NCBI GenBank assembly: GCA_013813825.1
Contig: JACCRA010000457.1
Span: forward strand, 1-12,577
Source of the DNA: Pyrinomonadaceae bacterium
Lineage (GTDB): Bacteria; Acidobacteriota; Blastocatellia; Pyrinomonadales; Pyrinomonadaceae
DNA length: 12,577 bases
Reading direction: 5' to 3'
In this document: one piece after another, positions 6,340 to 12,577 of the stretch
Layout: each line of letters opens with the position of its first letter
How positions within the stretch are numbered: position 1 is the first letter of the stretch
Notes under the pieces: generated by a model
What the model was told of the DNA's origin: nothing
The model's database searches: none
What the model saw: the letters and a program-made list of their open reading frames with translations, nothing else
Position numbers and translations under genes: made by a program

Positions 6340-8583
6340 ATGGGTTCACGGGCCAGCCGCGCGTTCAAATTCTTCCTGCTCCCCACGCTCGTTTTTCTCA
6401 CTGTCGCCGGGGCGGCCTTCGTTATTTATCGTTACGGGCTGTGGCGCAAACCGGAGCTTACGAAGTTTGGCTGGCAGGCCGGCGTGTCGACGCTCGCGGG
6501 CGATGGCGCGCCGGGCCATGTGGACGCTCCCGCCAGTGGTGCCGGACAGGCGCGCTTCGCCGATCCGTTTGGCGTCGCCTTTGATGAGCGTAACGGCAAC
6601 CTGTACGTCGCGGACGCGGGCGAAAGTAACAGCATCCGCGTCGTGACGAAGGAAGGCGCGGTGCGGACGTTGGCTGGTGGTAGCCGTGAAGGATTCGCAG
6701 ACGGCGCGGGTGCGGAGGCGGCTTTTCACACGCCTTCGGGGATCGCCGTAGACGCGGGCGGCAACATTTACGTGGCCGACACCGGCAACAACCGTATCCG
6801 CCGGATCACGCCCGACGGGATGGTGACGACGCTGGCCGGCGACGGCGGCGCAGGCTACCGGGACGGGCCGGCGGTCGCTGCACAATTTGACGGGCCGCTC
6901 GGCGTCGCCATTGACCCTGCCGGGAACGTCTATGTCGCGGACGCTTATAACGACCGCGTCCGCGTGATCGGGATGGACGGTGAAGTGCGAACGCTGGCGG
7001 GAATCGGAGGGGCAGGCTATGCGGACGGAGATGCTCTCCTTGCCGCGCGCTTTGATACTCCTTCCGCCATCGCCGTCGCTCCCAACAACGAATTGATCGT
7101 CGCTGACACGGGGAATCGCCTGCTCAGGAAAGTATCAAACGGTGGGCAGGTCTCGACGATTGAGTTGACGGACGCTGGGGAAAGCGGTGGCGGCGGGCGC
7201 GTCTCGCTTTCCGCTCCTATCGGCCTCGCCGTGACGCACGATGGCTTTATCTACGTGACCGAAGGCAGTAGCGGCGGCGCGGGGCGCGTCTGGCAGGTGA
7301 CGCCGGAGGGAGGGCGCGCTTATCGTCTGGCCGGCGGGAGCGCGGGCTTCGCCGATGGCGACGGGCGCGACGCGGTGCGCTTCAATCAGCCGGCGGGAGT
7401 GGCAATCGGACCCAACGGCTCGCTCTTCGTAGCCGACGGAGCCAACTACCTCGTTCGTCAACTGGTCCCCGTGACGGAAAGCGTGAGCGAGGCTTCGCCG
7501 CCGCCATCGCCACCGTCGCCGTTGTCGTCAACAACCGGCGGGGGCGTGCCGCGCCTGTCGGCGGAAATTGTGGGGGTCGCGAAAGACTTTCCGTGGCCCG
7601 TCGCTCCGCAAGCGCGCCGGCATGAAGTGGTGGCGACACTGGGCGAAGTGCGCGGCAGTTACGATGGCGAGAGCCGCCACCACTTGCACAGTGGCATCGA
7701 CGTGCAGGCCGCCTACGGAGCGACGGTGCTGGCCGTCCACAATGAGAAAGTGACCAGCCCGGTGAGCAACTGGGGCTTCGGCAACTTAAACGAAGGTGTG
7801 CGCGTCGGGCTGTTCTCTTACATCCATCTGAAAGTCGGGCGCGACCGGCAAGACGAACCCCTCGAAGGGGACCAGTTCTCAGCGGCGACGATAGTGCGCG
7901 ACGGAGAAGGGAAAATTGCGCGCGTGCGCGTGCGACGCGGGGCGCGGTTCCGCGTGGGCGATGCGCTCGGGACGGTGAATCGGATGTATCACGTCCATCT
8001 CAATTTCGGGCCGCCGGGCGCGGAAGCCAACCCGCTCGTGCTGCCGTTCGCTGGCTTCGCCGACTCAATCGCGCCGCGCATCGAGCGGGGCGGCGTGCAA
8101 TTCCGCGATCAATCCGGCGCGCGTTTGACCGAGGCGCACGGGGGCAAGCTGATCGTGCGTCGCGGCGGGGGGCCGTTGCGGATCGTCGTGGATGCTTACG
8201 ATCAGGTTGACGGCAACAGCGCGCGGCGACGACTCGGCTTGTACCGGCTGGGCTATCAACTACTGCACGCCGATGGCACGACGCCCGCCGCCCCCGGCTT
8301 CGACGCGCCGCAACCCAGAATTCTTTTCGACCGCTTGCCACCGTCCGACTCCGACGCCGTCAAGATCGCTTACGCCGACGAGAGCGGCATTACCGTGTAC
8401 GGCAGCGCCGCGACGCGCTTTCTCTATGAAGGGACCAACGTCGTGCGCGGCGGCGAGGCTCGCGTCGCGTGGTGGGACGTGAGCCTCATGCCGCCGGGCG
8501 AGTACGTCCTGCGCGTCTTCGCCGCCGATCTGGCCGGCAACTTTGCCGCCGAAAACCGGGACGTGCCTCTCGTCATCGAATAA
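6340..8583 (+). CDS. Membrane-anchored NHL propeller fused to M23-type metallopeptidase
   Basis: The 747-residue product has a single hydrophobic segment at about 11-30 (FFLLPTLVFLTVAGAAFVIY), an uncleaved anchor or signal. Residues 48-376 form six NHL-type blades, each with a 'G(I/V)A(V/I)D..GN.YVAD..N..IR' core near 78, 134, 188, 243, 294 and 353, and repeated 'TLAG(D/G)G' strands. A Pro/Ser linker (about 387-398) leads to an M23/LytM-like domain. This has HSGID (His450, Asp454), 'YIHL' (His496) and HVH (His551, His553): the HxxxD and HxH zinc ligands plus the extra catalytic His of the family. About 185 residues of beta-rich sequence follow, ending in an Ig-like 'PPGEYVLRVFAADLAGN'. It would act outside the cytoplasmic membrane, the propeller binding protein or glycan and the M23 part cutting peptides or peptidoglycan cross-links. 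Substrate is inference. No clear ribosome site precedes the ATG. Confidence 0.88.
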   Translation: MGSRASRAFKFFLLPTLVFLTVAGAAFVIYRYGLWRKPELTKFGWQAGVSTLAGDGAPGHVDAPASGAGQARFADPFGVAFDERNGNLYVADAGESNSIRVVTKEGAVRTLAGGSREGFADGAGAEAAFHTPSGIAVDAGGNIYVADTGNNRIRRITPDGMVTTLAGDGGAGYRDGPAVAAQFDGPLGVAIDPAGNVYVADAYNDRVRVIGMDGEVRTLAGIGGAGYADGDALLAARFDTPSAIAVAPNNELIVADTGNRLLRKVSNGGQVSTIELTDAGESGGGGRVSLSAPIGLAVTHDGFIYVTEGSSGGAGRVWQVTPEGGRAYRLAGGSAGFADGDGRDAVRFNQPAGVAIGPNGSLFVADGANYLVRQLVPVTESVSEASPPPSPPSPLSSTTGGGVPRLSAEIVGVAKDFPWPVAPQARRHEVVATLGEVRGSYDGESRHHLHSGIDVQAAYGATVLAVHNEKVTSPVSNWGFGNLNEGVRVGLFSYIHLKVGRDRQDEPLEGDQFSAATIVRDGEGKIARVRVRRGARFRVGDALGTVNRMYHVHLNFGPPGAEANPLVLPFAGFADSIAPRIERGGVQFRDQSGARLTEAHGGKLIVRRGGGPLRIVVDAYDQVDGNSARRRLGLYRLGYQLLHADGTTPAAPGFDAPQPRILFDRLPPSDSDAVKIAYADESGITVYGSAATRFLYEGTNVVRGGEARVAWWDVSLMPPGEYVLRVFAADLAGNFAAENRDVPLVIE

Positions 8584-8708
8584 TGATTGCCGTCTTCCGT
8601 CAATGCGGAAACAGTTCGCCTCAGCGATCTTGACGATGCGGCGGATGCCCTGCGGATTGACTTTGCTCATCCGCTGAAATAGTTTTGCCGTAACAAGAGG
8701 AGACGCTG
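8584..8708. other. Short gap before the toxin-antitoxin pair
   Basis: This 125-bp gap separates the NHL/M23 gene from the antitoxin gene. It ends in a strong ribosome site, GAGGAG at 8697-8702, six nt before the antitoxin ATG. TTCCG and CGGAA near 8594-8609 can form a small hairpin. No promoter boxes are convincing. Confidence 0.35.
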
Positions 8709-8897
8709 ATGAGCACCGCCAAAGAAGAGGTTGAAGCCTTACTCGATAAACTCCCGGATAACTGCTCGCTGGAGGACATTCAGTATCATTTATACGTCCT
8801 CGAAAAAGTTCGGAATGGATTGGCGGCGGCCGACACTCAAGGCACGCTAACTCAGGACGAAGCCGAAGAACGGTTGGGCCGATGGCTTACCAAGTAG
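8709..8897 (+). CDS. Type II toxin-antitoxin system antitoxin, RelB/ParD-like
   Basis: The product is 62 residues, acidic and mostly helical: 'MSTAKEEVEALLDKLPDNCSLEDIQYHLYVLEKVRNGLAAADTQGTLTQDEAEERL' in substance, ending 'GRWLTK'. The pattern 'LLDKLPDxCSLEDIxYHLYVxxKVxxGL' followed by a 'xTxDEAExR(L/M)xRWL' tail is that of small antitoxins paired with ParE/RelE toxins. The N-terminal part would dimerise and bind the operator, the C-terminal helix would cover the toxin. The start has GAGGAG with 6 nt spacing. The stop (8895-8897) overlaps the toxin start by 16 nt, the usual arrangement for such pairs. The gene itself is intact even though its partner is broken. Confidence 0.85.
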   Translation: MSTAKEEVEALLDKLPDNCSLEDIQYHLYVLEKVRNGLAAADTQGTLTQDEAEERLGRWLTK

Positions 8898-9181
8898 AGT
8901 GGTCGCCGCGAGCCGTTGAAGATGTGGAAGCGATTGCGCTGTACATCGCGGCTGATTCCGTTTCGTATGCGGCGGCTGTGGTGAAAAAGATCATCGAGCC
9001 GACGCGCCGGTTGAGCCGCTTCCCGTTCGCCGGGCGCGTCGTACCGGAGTTTGACGGCGAGGCCATCTGAGAGCAGTTAGTCTATAGCTACTGCGTCATT
9101 TACCGGGTTGAAGGCAAAGCGATCACGATTGCGGCCGTGATTCACGGCAAGCAGCTTCTAGAATTGGAAATGCAGCCATAG
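8882..9181 (+). pseudogene. ParE/RelE-type toxin interrupted by an in-frame TGA
   Basis: The frame starts at ATG 8882 within the end of the antitoxin gene and reads 'MAYQVEWSPRAVEDVEAIALYIAADS', then 'FPFAGRVVPEFDGEAI', a typical ParE/RelE toxin fold start. It stops at TGA 9068-9070 after 62 residues. The same frame goes on without any other stop to TAG 9179-9181 as 'EQLVYSYCVIYRVEG' and 'ITIAAVIHGKQLLELE', the expected C-terminal half (usual form '(I)REQLVYSYRVIYR'). The full toxin would be 99 residues, normal for the family. The stop sits where family members carry Arg, so a CGA-to-TGA change explains it. The Cys in 'SYCVIY' also sits at a usual Arg position. The truncated product lacks the C-terminal active-site strands and is probably inactive, unless TGA is read through. 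Confidence 0.85.
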
Positions 9182-9201
9182 CTTGATTTCAACTCAACGT
9201 C

Positions 9202-9246
9202 AAAGCGCGAAAGGTGAGATCATGTCGATCCCACCTTTCGCGCTTT
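9202..9246 (+). terminator. Strong hairpin after the toxin-antitoxin pair, probable terminator
   Basis: Arms AAAGCGCGAAAGGTG (9202-9216) and CACCTTTCGCGCTTT (9232-9246) are perfectly complementary. After one mismatch the stem continues as GATC/GATC around a five-nt loop (9222-9226). It begins 20 nt after the last in-frame stop of the toxin. The tract after the stem is only weakly T-rich (TTTCATCTT), so it may slow or end transcription without being a textbook terminator. It could serve either strand. Confidence 0.55.
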
Positions 9247-9316
9247 CATCTTGCAGTCGGCTAACGCTGAAAAGGAAAGTCCCGCGCCGCCCGACACAGC
9301 GCGAGACTTCCTAGCC

Positions 9317-9342
9317 GGGCGCGCGTTAAAAAGTGCGCGCCC
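9317..9342. repeat. GC-rich short palindrome
   Basis: GGGCGCGC (9317-9324) and GCGCGCCC (9335-9342) form a perfect 8-bp stem extended by a G-T pair around an A-rich loop. Just before it, GGAAAGTC-CCGCGC (9274-9287) pairs imperfectly with GCGCGAGACTTCC (9299-9311). Together they make a tandem hairpin block of unknown role. Confidence 0.4.
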
Positions 9343-9802
9343 AGTTGCTCGTTGCGGGAACTAACAGTCGGCTTCTCTCGTCCGCGAACTCTGTCAGTGG
9401 TCCCGTAGTAAATTGTGGTTGGTCCCTTCCTTACTCCTTATCCGCGCGGGATGCCACAGCGGATTGGCTGCATTGTTGTGTTTCGCGCGAGGTTTGATTG
9501 CATCTCTAATGCTCCTGATTCGGCTTATGTTGTTTGCTGCTTCCAAGTAGGTTGTTTATGAAATGGCGGCGTGACCGCCACCGCCGCAACTCCCCTCCTT
9601 CACTACACGCACACAGTAGCGAAACCGACCTGAGAAAAACTTGAGGCGCGCAAAAAAGATAGAGAAAGCAAATTTCCGGCCTAAAATAGGCTTTTCGTAT
9701 CAGTCTATAGATTCTTGAGAAATCCTTGAGTTTGTTGCAAGTGCGTGCGGCTGTATTGCGATCAAGTTGCGTAGCGGGGAAGTGAAAAGGCGAAGGGATA
9801 AA

Positions 9803-11023
9803 TTAATGCTTGAGACCGTCGCTTAATAAGCGCACGCCCAGCACGAACAGAAAGATCGCGAAAGCGGGAGCGAGCAGGACGAAAGGTTGTTCGGCCAGGA
9901 GCGTTAAATCGCTGGCCGCCGACAGCATGTTGCCCCAACTCGGCTCCGGCTCTTGCAACCCGACGCCGAGGAACGAGAGCGCCGTCTCAGCGAGCAGGAA
10001 TGCGGGCAGCAACAGCGAAGCCTGTACCAGCAACGGTCGCGCCGCGTTCGGCAGGATATGGCGGAATAACACGCGCGGCTGTGAGAGTCCGAGGCTGACG
10101 GCGGCCAGCACAAATTCGCGCTGGCGAAGCTGCAACACCAGTCCGCGCATGAGCCGCGCCATGTCCGCCCAGCCGATGGCGAGGAAAATCAGGACGAGCA
10201 ACAATCCGGCGCTCCGAGGCGGCAGCGCCAGCGGGAAAGCCGCCCGCGCCGCCAGAATTAAGACGAGCGCGGGCAGCGCCATCATGGCATCCGCCGCGCG
10301 CATCAGCACCGCGTCCGCGCGCCGCCCCGCGTAACCGGCCACGCCGCCGATGAAGATGCCGAGCGCGCCGGCCAACAGTGTCCCCACGGGAGCGACAATG
10401 AGCGAGAAGCGAGCGGCGACGAGCAGGCGCGACCATCGATCTCGCCCGAGCGCGTCCGTGCCGAGCAGCGACACGCGCGGCAACGCCGCCGCCGCTGTCC
10501 CCGCCGTCCCCAACGCCTCCGCGTCAGAAGCCCCTCCGTTGTGCTTGACGCCGAAGAATCGCCGATTCGTCTGGAACAGTCCGAGCAGTTGATAAGACGA
10601 GCCACGCACGAACAGCGCGAGCGGGTAAGCGCGCGTTGCGTCTTCCGCGTAAGTGCGCGCGAGCGGATCGACAAGGCGACGCGCGTAGATGAACGGCCGC
10701 GCGTGCCAATTACCATTCGCGTCCTGAAAGCGAATTGTTGACGGCGGCGCGAGCGGCTCGCGGCGCAACTGCGAGCGGTAATCATAAGGCGCGAGGAACT
10801 CCGCGCCGAGGGCAAGCAGGTAAAAGCTCAAGATGAGGCTGGCACCGGCGAGCAACTTTCCGTGCCGCCGTAATAAAAGGTGAGCGCGCCCGCGCTTGGG
10901 GAAGGCCGCGAGGTCATCATGTGTCCGCGGATCGGGGTGTCTCGCTCGTTCGGGCGGCAGCAGCGGCGGCGGCGACGCGGTGGGATTGTTCATGCGACGT
11001 AATCGTGAGAAGCACGCTCGCAA
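9803..11023 (-). CDS. ABC transporter permease, DppC/OppC type
   Basis: The 406-residue product is the second membrane subunit of a peptide/nickel-type ABC importer. A TTG at 11023 has AGGGGAG nine nt upstream; the first ATG (10993) would shorten the protein by ten residues and has no ribosome site. After a Pro-rich cytoplasmic leader, TM1 is at about 57-78. A periplasmic stretch of about 110 residues follows, including 'RAYPLALFVRGSSYQLLGLFQTNRRFFGVKH'. Then comes the classic 'LLGTDALGRDRWSRLL' (187-201) and the remaining transmembrane core. The cytoplasmic coupling loop is 'FVLAAVSLGLSQPRVLFRHILPN' (304-326), followed by 'AETALSFLGVGLQEPEPSWGNML' (345-367). The long loop with 'YP..FFV-G..Y-LLGL..T....FGV' is known from one OppC subfamily and is not by itself unusual. 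Its partner permease lies upstream with a coiled-coil gene between. No ATPase or binding protein is present in the window. Confidence 0.9.
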   Translation of the reverse strand: MRACFSRLRRMNNPTASPPPLLPPERARHPDPRTHDDLAAFPKRGRAHLLLRRHGKLLAGASLILSFYLLALGAEFLAPYDYRSQLRREPLAPPSTIRFQDANGNWHARPFIYARRLVDPLARTYAEDATRAYPLALFVRGSSYQLLGLFQTNRRFFGVKHNGGASDAEALGTAGTAAAALPRVSLLGTDALGRDRWSRLLVAARFSLIVAPVGTLLAGALGIFIGGVAGYAGRRADAVLMRAADAMMALPALVLILAARAAFPLALPPRSAGLLLVLIFLAIGWADMARLMRGLVLQLRQREFVLAAVSLGLSQPRVLFRHILPNAARPLLVQASLLLPAFLLAETALSFLGVGLQEPEPSWGNMLSAASDLTLLAEQPFVLLAPAFAIFLFVLGVRLLSDGLKH

Positions 11024-11060
11024 GTTCTGGCGCTCCCCTGTTTCACGCGGAGAGCGCCGA

Positions 11061-11315
11061 TTACGAAGGCTTGCTTTCCAACGCGGCCACCCGTCCGTCT
11101 AAGTCGCGCACGTCGGCCCGGTTCTCCAAAATTCGTGCTTCGAGGCGGTCGAGGCGCGAAGTGAGCGCCCGTATCTCGCTCCGCATCTCGCTCATCTCGG
11201 CGCGCATCTCACGCATCTCGGTACGCATCTCGCGCATCTCGGTACGCATTTCGCCAACCTCGCGGCTAATCGCGCTCAGGTAATTCAGCATTTCAGTGGT
11301 TCGATCTTGACTCAT
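11061..11315 (-). CDS. Short coiled-coil protein built on heptad repeats
   Basis: The product has 84 residues. After a short start (MSQDRTTEMLNYLSAISREVG), residues 22-49 are four seven-residue units: EMRTEMR, EMRTEMR, EMRAEMS, EMRSEIR. The helix then continues with 'LTSRLDRLEARILENRADVRDLDGRVAALES'. Met, Leu, Ile and Val fall at heptad positions, so almost the whole chain should be one coiled coil, probably oligomeric. At DNA level the units are 21-nt tandem repeats (11169-11252). The ATG has GGGAG seven nt upstream. It sits between the two permease genes, 37 nt before the DppC-like start, on the same strand, so it is probably co-transcribed with at least that gene. No signal peptide or membrane segment is seen. 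I do not recognise a named family. Confidence 0.75.
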   Translation of the reverse strand: MSQDRTTEMLNYLSAISREVGEMRTEMREMRTEMREMRAEMSEMRSEIRALTSRLDRLEARILENRADVRDLDGRVAALESKPS

Positions 11316-11558
11316 CTGTTTTCTCCCTGCTGTTGATCACCGGGGACGCGAAACTTTCAACCGCCACATCATATACTTACTCATCCCCGATTACCCAAAA
11401 TTCTTTAAGCCCTCGGGCGCGGCGGTTAAGTTCGTAATCAACAAGTAGATTTTGAAATGTTCAGGACGTTTTTCTTGGAGGCTGTCTTTGCGCCTTTGCG
11501 TGGAATTTCCTTCTAGCCAAAGCGTCCTGAACTTTTCAGTTCTTATTTGATCCTCGAC
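11316..11558. other. Gap between DppB-like and coiled-coil genes, with long palindrome
   Basis: This 243-bp gap interrupts what would otherwise be a permease operon. It carries the REP-like palindrome at 11459-11532 and otherwise AT-leaning sequence. A promoter for the coiled-coil and DppC-like genes could lie here, but no boxes are clear enough to call. Confidence 0.4.
11459..11532. repeat. REP-like palindrome in the permease operon
   Basis: GTTCAGGACG (11459-11468) and CGTCCTGAAC (11523-11532) are perfect 10-bp arms around a 54-nt centre. The centre contains TTTGCGCCTTTGCG, two near copies of a 7-nt unit, and a nearly symmetric GGAATTTCC. The phrase CGCAAAGGCGCAAAG on the other strand is of a kind often seen in dispersed intergenic repeats. 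The right arm is followed by TTTT on the plus strand. Confidence 0.6.
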
Positions 11559-12515
11559 TCAGCTTGAGCCATCGCGCAGACGTGGATCGTTAAGGCGCAG
11601 CAGGATGTCCGCGACGAGGTTGCCGACGAGGACGGCCGTGGCCGTGACGAGCACTACGCCGAGCAGCAACGGCACGTCGCGCTGGCGCACGGCGATGACG
11701 CTCAACTCGCCGAGTCCCGGCCAATTGAGCACTGTCTCGACGACGACCGACCCGCTGACCACTCCGCCCAGCGAAGAACCGAAAATCGTGATCAGCGGAT
11801 TCAACGCCGCGCGCAGAGCATGACGCCACACGATGGTCGTTTCCGGCAACCCCTTGCTGCGCGCGACCCGCACAAAATCTTCCGCGAGCGCCGCGCGCAA
11901 ATTGTCGCGCGCCTGCGCGAGAAACAGCGCGACGAGCGGAGTTGCCAGCACCAACGCCGGCGGCCAGACGCTCAACCAGCCGAAGCCGGACGCAACACCG
12001 CCCGCCGCCGGCCCGGCCGCGCCGGCATTTAGCAAGGACGTACGGGCGAGCAACGCCAGCATCAAGAGCGCTAACACGAGCCGCGGCGTCGAAGCCGTCA
12101 GCAGGATGACCAACTCGCTCGCGCGATCAGCCCACCCGCCCGGCCGCGCCGCCGCCCGCCAGCCGAGAGTCAGCGCCACACTCCACGCTACGACGAGCGC
12201 CACCGCCGCCAGCCCGAGCGTGCGGAGCAGTCGCGGCCAGATGACCGCCGCCACGGGCGCGTGAAAATAGAATGACTGGCCGAAGTCGCCGCGCAACACG
12301 TCCGCGAGCCAACGCCAGTAGCGCACCGCGAACGGCTGATCGAAGCCATAGACGCGCGCCATTTCGTTGAGCGCCTGCTCAGAGACAAGCGGCGAATCGC
12401 GCAACGCCGCGAGCGCGTCGCCGCCCGCCGCCGCCAGCAACGCGAACGTCAGTAGCGAAACCACGAGCAGCACGCACGCGCCTTGCGCGATTCGTGTCAA
12501 AACCAATTTCAGCAT
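11559..12515 (-). CDS. ABC transporter permease, DppB/OppB type
   Basis: The 318-residue product starts at ATG 12515 (MLKLVLTRIAQGACVLLVVSLLTF), the usual beginning of OppB/DppB with TM1 at about 10-30. An in-frame TTG at 12533 adds six residues; neither start has a clear ribosome site. Family features follow in order: 'YGFDQPFAVRYWRWLADVLRGDFGQSF' (about 56-82), several transmembrane segments, and the coupling loop 'LAEDFVRVARSKGLPETTIVWRHALRAALNP' in substance (210-240). Next come 'VVVETVLNWPGLGEL' (257-271) and 'RQRDVPLLLGVVLVTA' (277-292), with 'LNDPRLRDG' at the end. It forms the transmembrane pore with the DppC-like protein. A Gly/Ala-rich segment (163-180) between transmembrane parts is a lineage-specific loop. 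The gene precedes the coiled-coil gene by 243 nt. Upstream genes lie outside the window. Confidence 0.92.
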   Translation of the reverse strand: MLKLVLTRIAQGACVLLVVSLLTFALLAAAGGDALAALRDSPLVSEQALNEMARVYGFDQPFAVRYWRWLADVLRGDFGQSFYFHAPVAAVIWPRLLRTLGLAAVALVVAWSVALTLGWRAAARPGGWADRASELVILLTASTPRLVLALLMLALLARTSLLNAGAAGPAAGGVASGFGWLSVWPPALVLATPLVALFLAQARDNLRAALAEDFVRVARSKGLPETTIVWRHALRAALNPLITIFGSSLGGVVSGSVVVETVLNWPGLGELSVIAVRQRDVPLLLGVVLVTATAVLVGNLVADILLRLNDPRLRDGSS

Positions 12516-12577
12516 CAACCGGGACACAGACAAAAAAAGAACATTCCAAACGACGGAGTTGGTTTAACATCTCCGCA

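Larger units (their letters stand above)
9182..9802. other. Gene-free region with several hairpins
   Basis: These 621 bp lie between the rightward toxin and the leftward permease gene, so both neighbours end here. I see no protein-like frame. It contains the strong hairpin at 9202-9246 and further stems at 9274-9312 and 9317-9342. GGCGG/CCGCC arms occur in 9565-9579, and GCCTA-AAA-TAGGC followed by TTTT lies near 9679-9695. The hexamer CTTGAG recurs at 9640, 9714 and 9725. A structured RNA is possible but no known RNA family was recognised. Confidence 0.45.

Noticed and set aside
6346..6885. Minus-strand frame opposite the NHL domain
   Set aside because: It is an antisense shadow of a repeat-containing GC-rich gene with no motif of its own.
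8584..8670. Possible gene remnant between the NHL/M23 gene and the antitoxin
   Set aside because: Short frames on either strand (for example one starting MSKVNPQGIRRIVKIAEAN on the minus strand) look faintly protein-like, but they match no family I know and run into the antisense of the NHL/M23 gene.
9270..9320. RNase P RNA-like phrase GGAAAGTCC
   Set aside because: The resemblance to the conserved RNase P segment is limited to about nine bases. The other conserved blocks of RNase P RNA are not found downstream within the expected length.
11169..11252. CRISPR-like array from the regular repeats
   Set aside because: The 21-nt units are directly joined without spacers and encode in-frame heptads of a coiled coil.

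Overview
The window looks like a contig piece from an Acidobacteriota genome, probably a Blastocatellia-type lineage. The clues are a VWFA-related protein of the type typical of Acidobacteria at the left edge, GC-rich protein-coding flanks, an NHL-repeat/M23 exported protein, and several REP-like palindromes and short tandem repeats between genes. The taxonomic call is inference from gene content; there is no rRNA or marker gene.

Layout, left to right. (1) 3-431 (+) is the C-terminal end of a VWFA-domain protein. (2) 612-2972 (+) is a secreted M1-family zinc metallopeptidase, followed 11 nt later by a DUF6702-like exported protein (2984-3628). The two read as one operon. The 5' end of the second gene carries a 102-bp REP-like palindrome that is exactly in frame. 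(3) 3767-5634 (-) is a compact three-gene cluster with visibly lower GC than its flanks: a TIGR04255-family protein, a protein with an 'NWNSYGARP' motif, and a protein with an 'RRIPPWH' motif. No function is known for any of them, and this is the best candidate here for an undescribed system. (4) 5635-6339 has no convincing gene but holds a 165-bp segment bounded by 24-25-nt inverted repeats. (5) 6340-8583 (+) is a membrane-anchored fusion of a six-bladed NHL propeller and an M23-type metallopeptidase domain that keeps all the expected metal and catalytic residues. (6) 8709-9181 (+) is a type II toxin-antitoxin pair whose ParE/RelE-type toxin is cut by an in-frame TGA, with the rest of the toxin still readable behind it. 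(7) 9182-9802 is gene-free and contains several hairpins. (8) 9803-12515 (-) holds the two permease genes of a peptide/nickel-type ABC importer (DppB/OppB-like then DppC/OppC-like), with a short coiled-coil gene built on 21-nt repeats between them.

How the genes work together: the M1 peptidase and its small partner probably act outside the cytoplasmic membrane on proteins or peptides. The two permeases would form the membrane channel of a peptide importer, but its binding protein and ATPases are not in the window. The TA pair and the TIGR04255 cluster are accessory genes. No tRNA, rRNA, CRISPR array or transposase gene was recognised.
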